Assembly: GCA_910574255.1 (NCBI GenBank)
Contig: CAJTAK010000003.1
Location: forward strand, 62,001-126,000
Source: Clostridia bacterium
Lineage (GTDB): Bacteria > Bacillota > Clostridia > Lachnospirales > Lachnospiraceae
DNA length: 64,000 nucleotides
Direction: 5' to 3'
The notes under the pieces were generated by a model. The model did no database searches, was not told where the DNA came from, and saw only the letters and a program-made list of their open reading frames with translations. The number at the start of each line of letters is the position of its first letter. The first letter of the stretch is position 1. The position numbers and the translations under genes were made by a program. Of this stretch, positions 34,794 to 43,579 are shown piece by piece.

Positions 34794-35165
34794 TCAGCCT
34801 GGGAAGCCCAGAGTAGCCATATATGCCATATTATCCTGGTTGATGTCCAGACGTCCATACTGTACAATTACCCCTACATCACTGCGGATGTTGAGAGAAT
34901 ACTGCCTGCCGATTCCAAGCTCCAGCTCTCCCAGCACCGTCTGATCATCCGTATGAAATGCCCGGACACGCCTTGCCGGAACAACATACGGAATTCCTAG
35001 CACCGGCTCCCGGTCGGAAAAATATACATCAAGCTCTACATGTGCGTCCTCATCATTGCAATTCAAAATCATAATGCATTCATGCCCAATATAATCATCC
35101 GCACCACCCTTTTCTACGGGCGGCCTGTATCCGTCTATAATATACCATGACGTTTTTCCACTCAT
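34794..35165 (-). CDS. ASRT-family (sensory rhodopsin transducer-like) protein
   Basis: A 123-residue all-beta protein from ATG 35165 with AAGGAG upstream. It carries the family features TSWYIIDGYRPP, GHECIMILNCNDEDAHVELD, VYFSDREPV, VPARRVRAFHTDD and VIVQYGRLDINQ, which match the Anabaena sensory rhodopsin transducer family (PF07100). No rhodopsin is encoded here. Non-photosynthetic members are often found beside carbohydrate genes and have been proposed to bind small molecules. Between the permease and the first M24 gene it may bind the imported compound or a pathway intermediate; this is inference. Confidence 0.85.
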   Translation of the reverse strand: MSGKTSWYIIDGYRPPVEKGGADDYIGHECIMILNCNDEDAHVELDVYFSDREPVLGIPYVVPARRVRAFHTDDQTVLGELELGIGRQYSLNIRSDVGVIVQYGRLDINQDNMAYMATLGFPG

Positions 35166-35230
35166 TTTCCCTTCTCCTTTCCTACATTTATACATGTTTT
35201 GTACCTAATGGTATAACAGCAAGATGTTAC

Positions 35231-36199
35231 TCATACCTTTTTATAGCTCCCGCCTCTCCATGCGTCAATCAATACTGCTGCCAGCAGGATAGCTCCCTTT
35301 ATGATCTGCTGCCAAAAGCTGGAGATTCCCAGCATAGTCAGTCCGTTGGAAATGCTGGTCAAAAGCAACACGCCCACTAAAGTTCCCCAAACATTTCCTT
35401 TTCCTCCATTGATTGAGGTTCCGCCTAATACGCAGGCGGAGATAATGGTCATTTCATATCCGTCGCCGGCCGTAGGCAGCCCTGCTCCGGACTGGGCGGC
35501 CATAAGAATTCCCGACACTCCGGCAAATAAGCCGTTAATCACATACACGCTCAGGATCACCCGGTCCGTATTAATACCGGCAAGATAGCCTGCTCTCTGA
35601 TTGGAACCTGTTGCGTATAGCTTTCTTCCATAGGCGGTATATTTTGATACATAAAACATGACAACATACACCACTGCCATTACAACCAGAATAAAAGGGA
35701 CCGGTCCCATATATCCTCTGCCCAGCCAGGTAAACTGCTTGTTGCTGACTACAATGGAAATTCCGCCGTTGGTGAGATAAGCAATGCCCCTGGTAATGGA
35801 CATCGTTGCCATTGTAGCTATCATTGGAACAATCTTTCCTTTTGATACCAGAAGACCATTGATCACTCCCACCAGGGCGCCAATTAATACGGCGATCAGT
35901 ATAGTGGCGAAAATAGGCACTCCGGCCTTCAGCATCATTGCACTTGACATTCCTGTCAGACCCATAATAGCCCCAACGGAGATATCAATACAGCCGCAGA
36001 TCAAGACCAGTGTGGTTGCTGCTGCCGTAATTCCCATGATTGCCGAATAAATACCTATGTTAATAAAATTCTTTCCTGACAGAAAATTCGGCGACAGAAT
36101 GGAGAAGATCGCACACAGCGCTATATAAGCTATGCAAATGGTGATTTCACTTCCTCCGCCTTTTTTTATTCTGTCCTTTAACGTCATACGCTTCTCCAT
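35231..36199 (-). CDS. RbsC-type sugar ABC transporter permease (island 2)
   Basis: A 322-residue permease with about ten helices and the family motif ACVLGGTSINGGKGNVWGTLVG near residue 260. N-terminal helix IAYIALCAIFSILSPNFLSG; conserved GCIDISVGAIMGLTGM in the first third, typical of BPD_transp_2 sugar permeases. Adjacent to its ATPase and, upstream, the phosphotriesterase-family gene and binding protein. GGGATG-rich leader precedes the ATG. Confidence 0.93.
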   Translation of the reverse strand: MEKRMTLKDRIKKGGGSEITICIAYIALCAIFSILSPNFLSGKNFINIGIYSAIMGITAAATTLVLICGCIDISVGAIMGLTGMSSAMMLKAGVPIFATILIAVLIGALVGVINGLLVSKGKIVPMIATMATMSITRGIAYLTNGGISIVVSNKQFTWLGRGYMGPVPFILVVMAVVYVVMFYVSKYTAYGRKLYATGSNQRAGYLAGINTDRVILSVYVINGLFAGVSGILMAAQSGAGLPTAGDGYEMTIISACVLGGTSINGGKGNVWGTLVGVLLLTSISNGLTMLGISSFWQQIIKGAILLAAVLIDAWRGGSYKKV

Positions 36200-36219
36200 A
36201 TTATCAATTCATCCCTTTC

Positions 36220-37716
36220 TCATCCCTTGCCTCCTACCGCAAGCTTCATCAGACTTTCCTGTGTTGCTTCCTCTCTTGACACCTCTCCCGTTACTCTCCC
36301 TTCGCTCATTACCAGAATCCGATCCGCCATGGATAATGTCTCCTGCAGCTCCGAGGAAATCATAATAATTCCCATGCCCTGCCTGCAAAGCTCCTCCATC
36401 AGGCGATAGATTTCCGCTTTTGCGCCTACGTCAATACCCCGAGTCGGATCGTTTAAAATCAGAATTTCAGGATTTGTCTCCAGCCATCGGGCAATCACTA
36501 CCTTCTGCTGGTTTCCTCCGCTTAAGGAAACAACCTTTGTCTCCGCAGAGGGTGTCCGTATACCAAGCTTCTCAATCCAATTCTCCACCATCCTGGCCTC
36601 TGCCTTTTTGTCTATCTTCAAAAATTTCTCCAATATATCCACAACGGCAATGCTGATGTTAAACCGGACCGTATCTGTCAGCATCAAGCCCTCAAGCTTC
36701 CGCTCATTTGGGACGTATGCAATGTGGTTTCGTATGGCCTCCTTGGGCGAATGGTTCCGAGCGGCCTTTCCCAGTATCTCAATGGTTCCGTTCCGTATAT
36801 ATTGATCCCCGAACAGCCCCTTTACCATACTGGTACGGCCGGCTCCCATTAGCCCGAACAGGCTTAAGATCTCTCCTCTGTGCAGCCGGAAGCTTACATC
36901 CTTCGCTTTTCCGCAGGTCAAATGCTCTACTTTTAGAATGCACTCTCCCGGCGTCTGCTTTGTGTGAGGATACATACTGTCCAGCGTTCGTCCCACCATC
37001 TCCCTTACAATCCGTTCCTCATCCACCTCTGATGTCATGAAAGATGATACGCTTTTTCCATCCCGCATTACCTGAATCCGATCTGAAATCCGGAAAATTT
37101 CATCCATCCGATGAGAAATATAGATAATACCGATTCCCTGCTCCGCCAGATTCTTCACTATCTTCAAAAGCTGTTCTGTCTCAACACGATTCAGTGCGGA
37201 GGTAGGCTCATCCATAACCAGTATCTTCATATTCCGGCTCATTGCTTTGGCAATCTCTACCAGCTGCTGCTGGGCCGCCGTCAGAGTACTTATTCTGGCT
37301 GTCACATCGATTTCATCCGTTATGCGGTGAATGAGTTCACTGGCTTTTTTATTGGCAGCTTTCCAATCAATCGGACTGAATTTTCCTCCTTTTCTCGGCA
37401 GTGCATTAACAAGAATATTCTCCGTTACGGTCAGCGTTCCATAATTATCCAGCTCCTGATAAATAATGCTAATCCCCATATCTATGGCCTCATTTGGCGT
37501 GTAGCCGTCTATCATGCGGCCATCATATTCAATCACGCCCTCATCCTTCACATAAGCACCGGAAAGGATCTTAAGCAGTGTGGATTTTCCTGCGCCGTTT
37601 TCCCCTACCAAAGCCAGCACCTCTCCCCGGTTCAGCGTGATATCTACTTGATCAAGGGCAAGTACCCCGGGAAATCGCTTTGTAATTTGCTGCATTTTGA
37701 GAATGGTTTCGCCCAC
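36220..37716 (-). CDS. RbsA/MglA-type sugar ABC transporter ATP-binding protein (island 2)
   Basis: A 498-residue tandem ATPase: Walker A GENGAGKSTLLKIL, Walker B KILVMDEPTSALNRVE in the first half; GLMGAGRTSMVKG, LSGGNQQKVVIARWL and LILNDPTRGIDVGAK in the second. In the second Walker B the usual 'DEPT' reads NDPT. Begins ATG 37716, 16 bases after the phosphotriesterase-family stop. Pairs with the permease at 35231. Confidence 0.93.
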   Translation of the reverse strand: MGETILKMQQITKRFPGVLALDQVDITLNRGEVLALVGENGAGKSTLLKILSGAYVKDEGVIEYDGRMIDGYTPNEAIDMGISIIYQELDNYGTLTVTENILVNALPRKGGKFSPIDWKAANKKASELIHRITDEIDVTARISTLTAAQQQLVEIAKAMSRNMKILVMDEPTSALNRVETEQLLKIVKNLAEQGIGIIYISHRMDEIFRISDRIQVMRDGKSVSSFMTSEVDEERIVREMVGRTLDSMYPHTKQTPGECILKVEHLTCGKAKDVSFRLHRGEILSLFGLMGAGRTSMVKGLFGDQYIRNGTIEILGKAARNHSPKEAIRNHIAYVPNERKLEGLMLTDTVRFNISIAVVDILEKFLKIDKKAEARMVENWIEKLGIRTPSAETKVVSLSGGNQQKVVIARWLETNPEILILNDPTRGIDVGAKAEIYRLMEELCRQGMGIIMISSELQETLSMADRILVMSEGRVTGEVSREEATQESLMKLAVGGKG

Positions 37717-37732
37717 TCTATGTCTCCCCTTT

Positions 37733-38770
37733 CTACCAGTCCAGCCACCGGGCCGGATTTACTTTCAGCATTGTTTCTATCTGTTCCCTGCTTACGCCTA
37801 CTTCGTCCAGCATGGGAAGTATATGCTTCAATACGTGGTCATAACCCCAGCCGCCATACTTATGAAGAAGAGACTTCAAGCATAAATCCGTAGACAACAG
37901 CATCTGGTTTGCATATCCTCTGTCTACAATTTTCTTTACCAGCAATACTCTTTCCCAATCGCTGACAAATCGCCCGGAGCCCGGCTTCACATCCCAGCGG
38001 TCCGTAAACATCTCTTTTCCCCAGTTATCAAACTCAATATATACTCCCATGTCCAGCAATCGGAAAATATAATCCTCCCTATTCTCCACATCGCTGTGGC
38101 AGATGATGACTTTCTCAGGGTCAATTTTGTGCTCCTTTACAATCTCCATTGCCGCAATTCCCTGGGTGGACCATGGATTGATATGAATCATCAAGGGTGC
38201 ACCTGTGCGGACCTGCGCCCTGCAGGCTCCTATAAGAGATTTTTTTTCAAAAGGAAACATCTCATGGCTTACGCCAATCTCCCCAATATAGCCGGCACGA
38301 ATCCCCGTATGTCCAATCTCCTTTTCCAAATCTCCAACAATCTCTTCTTCTATCTGTTCTGCCGTCAATTCCAATACTTCCGGCCTTTGAGCTCCTTCCA
38401 CATAATAGCCGGAGCCTGCTATAATATTTAAGCCCGTCCTGGCCGCCGCTCTGGCCAGCAGTTCCGGATCTCTCCCAAGCCCGATGTTGCTGGCATCTAC
38501 AATGGTATTGCCGCCGGCACTTTTAAAAGCCAGAATCTCTTCTATCTGTGTCTCCTCGTCCATTAAAGAAACATTATCCAGCACGGCAAAGGGATTCCTT
38601 CTTAGTATTCCCAGGGATTCCATTGTAACAGGCTTGTATGCCAGATTCTTTATTCCTATTTCTTCCGGAGGGACAAAAAAAACCTTCATATCAATGTAAA
38701 TATGCTCATGAGGCGCACAAATACCTACCTGGGATGCTTCTATATTTCCTAACACGGTCTTTACTGACAT
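37733..38770 (-). CDS. Phosphotriesterase-family metal hydrolase (island 2)
   Basis: A 345-residue TIM-barrel metal hydrolase. Ligands: His21 and His23 (APHEHIY), bridging Glu in YIGEIGVSHEM (the Glu variant that replaces carbamyl-Lys in PHP-like members), His in LMIHINPWS, His in VIICHSDVEN and Asp in LLSTDLCLK. So it should bind two metals. Only distantly similar to the protein at 20487, which uses Lys. Located between the binding protein and ATPase genes, an unusual place that ties it closely to transport. Likely a lactonase or amidohydrolase; substrate unknown. Confidence 0.86.
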   Translation of the reverse strand: MSVKTVLGNIEASQVGICAPHEHIYIDMKVFFVPPEEIGIKNLAYKPVTMESLGILRRNPFAVLDNVSLMDEETQIEEILAFKSAGGNTIVDASNIGLGRDPELLARAAARTGLNIIAGSGYYVEGAQRPEVLELTAEQIEEEIVGDLEKEIGHTGIRAGYIGEIGVSHEMFPFEKKSLIGACRAQVRTGAPLMIHINPWSTQGIAAMEIVKEHKIDPEKVIICHSDVENREDYIFRLLDMGVYIEFDNWGKEMFTDRWDVKPGSGRFVSDWERVLLVKKIVDRGYANQMLLSTDLCLKSLLHKYGGWGYDHVLKHILPMLDEVGVSREQIETMLKVNPARWLDW

Positions 38771-38795
38771 TTTTCTTTCCTCGCTTCTTTTTATT

Positions 38796-38828
38796 ACACC
38801 CGGCAGAGCTTTCGCTGCTGCCGGGTGT
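38796..38828 (-). repeat. Stem-loop after the binding-protein gene, island 2
   Basis: ACACCCGGCAG (38796-38806) pairs perfectly with CTGCCGGGTGT (38818-38828). On the minus strand it is followed by an A-rich, not T-rich, stretch, so it is a message-stabilising or attenuating hairpin rather than a full terminator. Confidence 0.75.
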
Positions 38829-38836
38829 CAACTGAT

Positions 38837-39925
38837 TTACTGTGCCCATTCCGCCTGTGGATACCATTCCTCAATATTGTCCGCATCAATAAAGATATGA
38901 TCCATAAGCAGACTGTCCGCATCCGGTGTATTGCCCTTTGCAAGTTCAATGCAGCCCGGAACGATATATTCTCCGTAGCGCTCCAGGAAATAGGAGACGC
39001 CGCCCCTCCAGCAGTTCCTCTCTCCGGAATTTATCTGCTGATAAATGTTCTCTCTTGTAGAGACGGACACCCCATGGTTTACAATGAATACATCATCTTC
39101 TCTTCCTGCCGCCTGAGCTGCCGCAAAAGCTCCCTGGGCTCCGATGTCATTAATGGAACCGATGACAATGTGATGCTTGTCCGGATTCGCCGTCAGGAAG
39201 TCCGCACACAGCTGCTGGGCCAGAATTGCGTCATCACCCATAGATACCGTAGTGGTCATTGCCTTCAATTCATCTACCGTATAGTCTGTTTTTTCTGCCA
39301 GTCCATCCCAAATGCTGTCCATACGAATCTGAACAACCTCTCCGGCCTCCGGTGTATGCTCGAAAAATACCGCATCAATCTGTCCGTCCCAATTCTCATT
39401 TACCAGATCAGCAAGTGCATCCCCGCATTTCCATCCGGAATCGTAATTATTCGCACCCATAAACGGAGCATCACCTACCGGAATGTCAATAGCCATAACC
39501 GGCACCCCTGCTTCCTGGCATTTTTCCCAAATAGTATCGTTAACCGCTGAATCAAGGTTAAACTCTGCCAGCACATCTATCCCCTGCAGCAAAAGATTAT
39601 CCACATTTTCTACGGCCTTTGCCCCGTCGCCGGCATTATCAACCCGGATTACCTTAATCTCGATCCCCAACTCCTCGCTCATCTCCTTGGCAACCTTTTC
39701 AATATTATCTCCAACAGGAATCAAATGCTCCTGCGATTCATCCAGAGCAGCATAGCCAATGGTAATGGATGTAAGTTCCTCGGGTGACGCCGTTTCTTCC
39801 TCGCCGCCTGTTTTTGTATCTTCTGCCGCAGGCTGATCCGCTTCCGGTTCCGCCTGTTTTGAACAGCCGTTAAGTGTCATCGCAAATACCATAATTCCCA
39901 TAAGTAAGCTTAACCATTTCTTCAT
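38837..39925 (-). CDS. Periplasmic-type substrate-binding lipoprotein (island 2)
   Basis: A 362-residue lipoprotein: MKKWLSLLMGIMVFA signal, lipobox TLNGC with Cys21, acidic Glu/Ala/Pro linker to about residue 50, then a Peripla_BP_4-type fold with ITIGYAALDESQEHLIP, VDNLLLQGIDVLAEFNLDSA, PVMAIDIPVGDAPFMGANN and HHIVIGSINDIGAQGA. AAGGAGG precedes the ATG. First structural gene after lacI. It differs substantially from the island 1 receptor, suggesting another ligand. Confidence 0.93.
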   Translation of the reverse strand: MKKWLSLLMGIMVFAMTLNGCSKQAEPEADQPAAEDTKTGGEEETASPEELTSITIGYAALDESQEHLIPVGDNIEKVAKEMSEELGIEIKVIRVDNAGDGAKAVENVDNLLLQGIDVLAEFNLDSAVNDTIWEKCQEAGVPVMAIDIPVGDAPFMGANNYDSGWKCGDALADLVNENWDGQIDAVFFEHTPEAGEVVQIRMDSIWDGLAEKTDYTVDELKAMTTTVSMGDDAILAQQLCADFLTANPDKHHIVIGSINDIGAQGAFAAAQAAGREDDVFIVNHGVSVSTRENIYQQINSGERNCWRGGVSYFLERYGEYIVPGCIELAKGNTPDADSLLMDHIFIDADNIEEWYPQAEWAQ

Positions 39926-40061
39926 TTTATTTCCTCCTTAAACTTCCGTAGCATCCCTTCCAACTACACCTTAGCTTAAATCAATTTCCGGTTTAAAATA
40001 CATGTGACTGTATATTGATTTGTGCATTGTTAAGGATATTACTGATTCCTGTTTCGCTCAG

Positions 40062-41087
40062 CTAGGTTGTCTCTCCCTCCTGCACGCTTGGCGGAAGTAC
40101 CAGATTTACTTTTTCTTTCTTTTTTTCAATACATTGAACCAGTGTTTCCGCTGCGGTCTTTCCCAGCTGGTATCTCGGCTGGGCTATGGTTGTAAGATAG
40201 GGATGCACGATCTGGCAAAACTCCAGACCATCATGCCCTATTACTGCCATATCCTCCGGAATGCGGACCCCTCTCTCCTGTAATACGCCAATGGCAGTCA
40301 TTGCCATAAAATCATTTTCACAATAAAGGGCCGTCGGCCTCTCTTTTTCCGCAAACATCTGATCAATTGCCAAGTTCGTGAGCGTCACATCTCCAAAACC
40401 TCTTCCCTGATATAAATAGTGATCCGGCAGACCGGCTTCTCTCATAACCGATTGAAAGCCTTCGGTCCTCTTTTTCCAGATGTTAAACTGAAAAGTCTCT
40501 TCATAGGTAAGAGAATCTCTTTGAATCGGATATAAAGCACCATGTATACATGCAATCCTGGTATGCCCCTTTGAAAGCAAATGCTCCGCTGCCAAACGTC
40601 CCCCCTGCTTATTATCCGTATTCACACTGTTTACGCCGTCCAAGTCTGTCTCATTATCCATGATAACGCAATGGATTCCGGCATTTTCCAGCTCTCTCAC
40701 CTGTTCCTCCGTGATTGCCAGGTGATGCAGCAATACACCGTCAATGCATCTCTCCTGAAGCATATTAACATAATCCGTAACACGGCCGGCCGTATGAGCA
40801 TCACACATCATAGTCGTATATCCATGTTCAAATGCCTCCGCCTCAAATCCCTTACTGACCATATTGTGATATTGATTTGATATATTTACCATTACATATG
40901 CTATGCTTCGGCTTTTTCTGGTCACCAGGCCTTTAGCGAACATATTGGGCTTAAATTTCAAGTCCTCTATGGCTTCATTGATTCTTTGCCTGGTTTCCTC
41001 CTTTACATAACCGCTATTGTTAATAACCCTCGATACCGTCATGCGAGATACATTTGCCCGTTTTGCAACATCATCCATAGTTGCCAC
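40062..41087 (-). CDS. LacI-family transcriptional regulator
   Basis: A 341-residue repressor. The start is taken as GTG at 41087 (MATMDDVAKRANVS), 7 bases after AAGGGGG; an in-frame TTG at 41105 lies before that site. HTH and hinge: DDVAKRANVSRMTVSRVINNSGYVKEETRQRI ... FKPNMFAKGLVTRKS (residues 1-60). The effector domain follows (SIAYVMVNISNQYHNM; GHTRIACIHG; VIGHDGLEFCQ; PRYQLGKTA). First gene of the island 2 operon; two palindromes upstream are probably its operators. Confidence 0.93.
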   Translation of the reverse strand: MATMDDVAKRANVSRMTVSRVINNSGYVKEETRQRINEAIEDLKFKPNMFAKGLVTRKSRSIAYVMVNISNQYHNMVSKGFEAEAFEHGYTTMMCDAHTAGRVTDYVNMLQERCIDGVLLHHLAITEEQVRELENAGIHCVIMDNETDLDGVNSVNTDNKQGGRLAAEHLLSKGHTRIACIHGALYPIQRDSLTYEETFQFNIWKKRTEGFQSVMREAGLPDHYLYQGRGFGDVTLTNLAIDQMFAEKERPTALYCENDFMAMTAIGVLQERGVRIPEDMAVIGHDGLEFCQIVHPYLTTIAQPRYQLGKTAAETLVQCIEKKKEKVNLVLPPSVQEGETT

Positions 41088-41181
41088 GTGATTACCCCCT
41101 TCCAATGCCTTTCACTATAATTTTGCTTTCATTTTACCTCCTTTTTTTAAAACCTTCCACCTAAAATAAGTTCTTTCAAAA

Positions 41182-41199
41182 TATGTTAGCGCTCACATA
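41182..41199. promoter_or_regulatory. LacI/cre-like operator 1
   Basis: TATGTTAGCGCTCACATA, a near-perfect palindrome centred on GC. Identical core at 41263-41280, exactly 81 bases away. Confidence 0.75.
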
Positions 41200-41262
41200 T
41201 TTGGTATAAAATTAATCCTCGTCAGGATTTTGTTTGCAAACATTATGATTTTTATTGCTATT

Positions 41263-41280
41263 TATGTTAGCGCTCACATA
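41263..41280. promoter_or_regulatory. LacI/cre-like operator 2
   Basis: Second copy of TATGTTAGCGCTCACATA. The 81-base spacing is about eight helical turns, suited to DNA looping. The core also fits the CcpA cre pattern. Confidence 0.75.
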
Positions 41281-41400
41281 TCTTATGTATTCATAATAAA
41301 TCATTTTCTTATACTTGTCAACTCATTTTTGTTATTTTGTTAAAATGTGACGATCTTTTTATATTATTTTTGTATATATTGCACATTTATTTGCGTATCA

Positions 41401-41440
41401 TTAAAAGAAGCATGGGGGAATTTCTCACCATGCTTCTTCA
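41401..41440 (-). terminator. Terminator of spoVT
   Basis: AAGAAGCATGG pairs with CCATGCTTCTT (41428-41438). On the minus strand TTTTAATG follows. Confidence 0.75.
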
Positions 41441-41450
41441 AATTTTTCTT

Positions 41451-41999
41451 CTATTGCTCCATCTGTCTCCCCAGAAACCCAGCAGCAGAATAAGCAAGCT
41501 TTTGCTCTGCCTCTCCCATTTTAGCTTTTGGATCCCGACTGAATAGAACTACTGCGCCTATAGCATCTCCTTCACAGAGAATCGGACTGATGGTCTGAGC
41601 ATAACAGTCTTCCATATCTTCATCCACAATTTTTACATATCTCTTTTCTCCTGCAGATGCCTGAATATTCTCTCGTTCCTGAATCGCATCCTCAAGCTGA
41701 TGGCTGATAGCTTTTCCCATGTAATCCTTTTTGGCTCCTCCGGCTGCCGCAATTACAGCATCCCGATCCGCAATGCAGACCATCAGCCCCGTTGTTTGAG
41801 CCAAACTTTCCGCATATTGCTTTGCAAAGAGTCCTAATTCTCCAATGGGAGAGTATTTTTTCAATATAATTTCCCCTTCCCGATCGGTAAATATTTCCAG
41901 CGGATCGCCTTCCCGGATCCGGAGAGTCCTTCTGATTTCTTTCGGGATGACCACCCTTCCCAGGTCATCAATCCTCCTGACAATTCCTGTAGCTTTCAT
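41451..41999 (-). CDS. spoVT: Stage V sporulation regulator SpoVT
   Basis: A transcription factor controlling forespore genes late in sporulation. 182 residues from ATG 41999 with GGAGGAATATTTTT upstream. The AbrB-type swapped-hairpin DNA-binding domain is MKATGIVRRIDDLGRVVIPK ... with LRIREGDPLEIF; the GAF-like domain (about 58-182) includes LMVCIADRDAVIAAAG and GDAIGAVVLFSRD. Length and order fit B. subtilis SpoVT. Its presence shows that the organism is, or was recently, a spore former. Confidence 0.95.
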   Translation of the reverse strand: MKATGIVRRIDDLGRVVIPKEIRRTLRIREGDPLEIFTDREGEIILKKYSPIGELGLFAKQYAESLAQTTGLMVCIADRDAVIAAAGGAKKDYMGKAISHQLEDAIQERENIQASAGEKRYVKIVDEDMEDCYAQTISPILCEGDAIGAVVLFSRDPKAKMGEAEQKLAYSAAGFLGRQMEQ

Positions 42000-42171
42000 A
42001 AAAATATTCCTCCATTTACTGTTCTGACCATTTCTGGAAATAGTATTTGTAAACGGCGGATTTTTATACCTGAAAAACACACTTTTCCTCTTCCTCGAAG
42101 ATCATTTGCTTCTGAAATTCACAATTAATTCCTGATTTTCATGTCACAAATACGGTTTCCGTTTATTTTTA

Positions 42172-42200
42172 TTGTGTTAAAAACGGGTTTTTGTTATACT
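42172..42200 (+). promoter_or_regulatory. Promoter of the acetate-kinase-like gene
   Basis: TTGTGT (42172-42177), 17 bases, TATACT (42195-42200). AGGAGG at about 42255 then precedes the ATG. Confidence 0.6.
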
Positions 42201-42264
42201 TTAAATGGTTCTTAACCAAAAACATTATATAAGTGATACAGTACTTAAAATAGTAGGAGGTTTT

Positions 42265-43452
42265 ATGAAGCTTTTAGTATGCAATGCAGGAAGTACGTCT
42301 TTGAAGTTCAAACTATTTGTTATGCCAGGGGACGAGGTACTGGCAGAAGGAAAAGTGGAACGAGTAGGAAGCTTGGACAGTGCCATCTTTCATTTTAAAA
42401 AGCCGGATGGTTTTAAAATCTTTCGGGAAAATCTGTGTATTCCTACCTACACAGAGGGGATTCAGATGTTTCTTGACTGCCTCCTCAATCACGAATACGG
42501 TGTACTCTCCAATCTGCAGGAATTGGAGCGTGTAGGTTTTAAAACCGTACTTTCCAAGGATCATTATGGAATTCACGAGCTGACACCAGAAGTTCTGAAG
42601 GGTATGGAAGAATATCTGGTAGTAGCCCCTGCTCACAACATTCCTTATTTGGAAGCTATTCGCCGGTTTCAGAAGCTGACTCCGGATGCTATGCTGGTAG
42701 GTGCCTTTGAGACCGCCTTCCACACCACCATTCCTTTGGAGCGAAAGCTCTATGGCATTCCCTATGAATGGTATGAAAAATACGGCATTGAGCGCCTGGG
42801 CTATCATGGCGCTTCCCACAGCTACGTGGCGGAAACCTTGTCAGAGCTTTATGGCTCAACCGGTAAGGCTATCTCTTGTCATCTGGGCGGAAGCGGTTCT
42901 CTATGTGCGATTGATAATGGAAAAAGCGTGGATACCAGTTTTGGTCTCTCTCTGCAGGTTGGATTGATCCAGTCTAACCGGAATGGTGATATGGATCCTT
43001 TTATTATCCCATTTCTTCTGGAAAAAGGCATGAAGCTGGAAGATATTATGGAAGGACTCACTAAAAAAGGCGGCCTTCTGGGAATCTCTGGTGTCAGCAA
43101 TGATCTGAGAGATATTGAAGAAGCAGCCAATTCCGGAAATGAACGGGCTAAATTGGCAATTCATGTATTCTGCAATGGCATTGTTCGTTATATTGGCTCC
43201 TATTATGCTGAACTTGGAGGCCTTGACCATCTGGTATTTACCGGCGGAATCGGAGAGCATGGCTGTACGATTCGCCATATTGTTTGTAACCAATTAAAAC
43301 ACATGGGAATTTTACTGGATCCGGAAAAGAACCTGGATTACAGTGAAAATGCAGTGATATCACTTCCCTCTTCTCCTGTGACTATCCATGTAATTCCTGC
43401 TAACGAAGAGCTGGGAGTGGCCCGGAAAACCTTTGCTTATAAGAAGAATTGA
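42265..43452 (+). CDS. Divergent acetate/propionate-kinase-family protein
   Basis: A 395-residue ASKHA-fold kinase from ATG 42265 (TAGGAGG upstream). Family motifs are clear: LVCNAGSTSLKFKL, GYHGASHSYVAE, SVDTSFG, GLLGISGVSNDLRDI, VFTGGIGEHG, IPANEELGVARKT. Several residues essential in Methanosarcina AckA are changed: GHRVVHGG (Arg91) reads VGFKTVLSK, FDTAFH (Asp148) reads FETAFH, and HLGNGSS (Asn211) reads HLGGSGS; Arg241 (SNRNGD) and His180 are kept. Acetate may not be the substrate, and no phosphotransacetylase gene is nearby. Transcribed alone. Confidence 0.85.
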   Translation: MKLLVCNAGSTSLKFKLFVMPGDEVLAEGKVERVGSLDSAIFHFKKPDGFKIFRENLCIPTYTEGIQMFLDCLLNHEYGVLSNLQELERVGFKTVLSKDHYGIHELTPEVLKGMEEYLVVAPAHNIPYLEAIRRFQKLTPDAMLVGAFETAFHTTIPLERKLYGIPYEWYEKYGIERLGYHGASHSYVAETLSELYGSTGKAISCHLGGSGSLCAIDNGKSVDTSFGLSLQVGLIQSNRNGDMDPFIIPFLLEKGMKLEDIMEGLTKKGGLLGISGVSNDLRDIEEAANSGNERAKLAIHVFCNGIVRYIGSYYAELGGLDHLVFTGGIGEHGCTIRHIVCNQLKHMGILLDPEKNLDYSENAVISLPSSPVTIHVIPANEELGVARKTFAYKKN

Positions 43453-43579
43453 AATTATCCAAACCATCTATTCTTTAACCCGAATAATGCAAAATCAAAA
43501 TTTAGTGAAAGAAATTATTGTTAAGTATTCAATTCTCGGGAATCTAATACCTGTCTACAAAACAGTTTATAAAACTGTC

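Larger units (their letters stand above)
41088..41450. other. Regulatory gap upstream of lacI
   Basis: Contains two LacI/cre-like palindromes (41182-41199 and 41263-41280) and the spoVT terminator. No further gene is seen; I could not assign a convincing lacI promoter. Confidence 0.55.
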
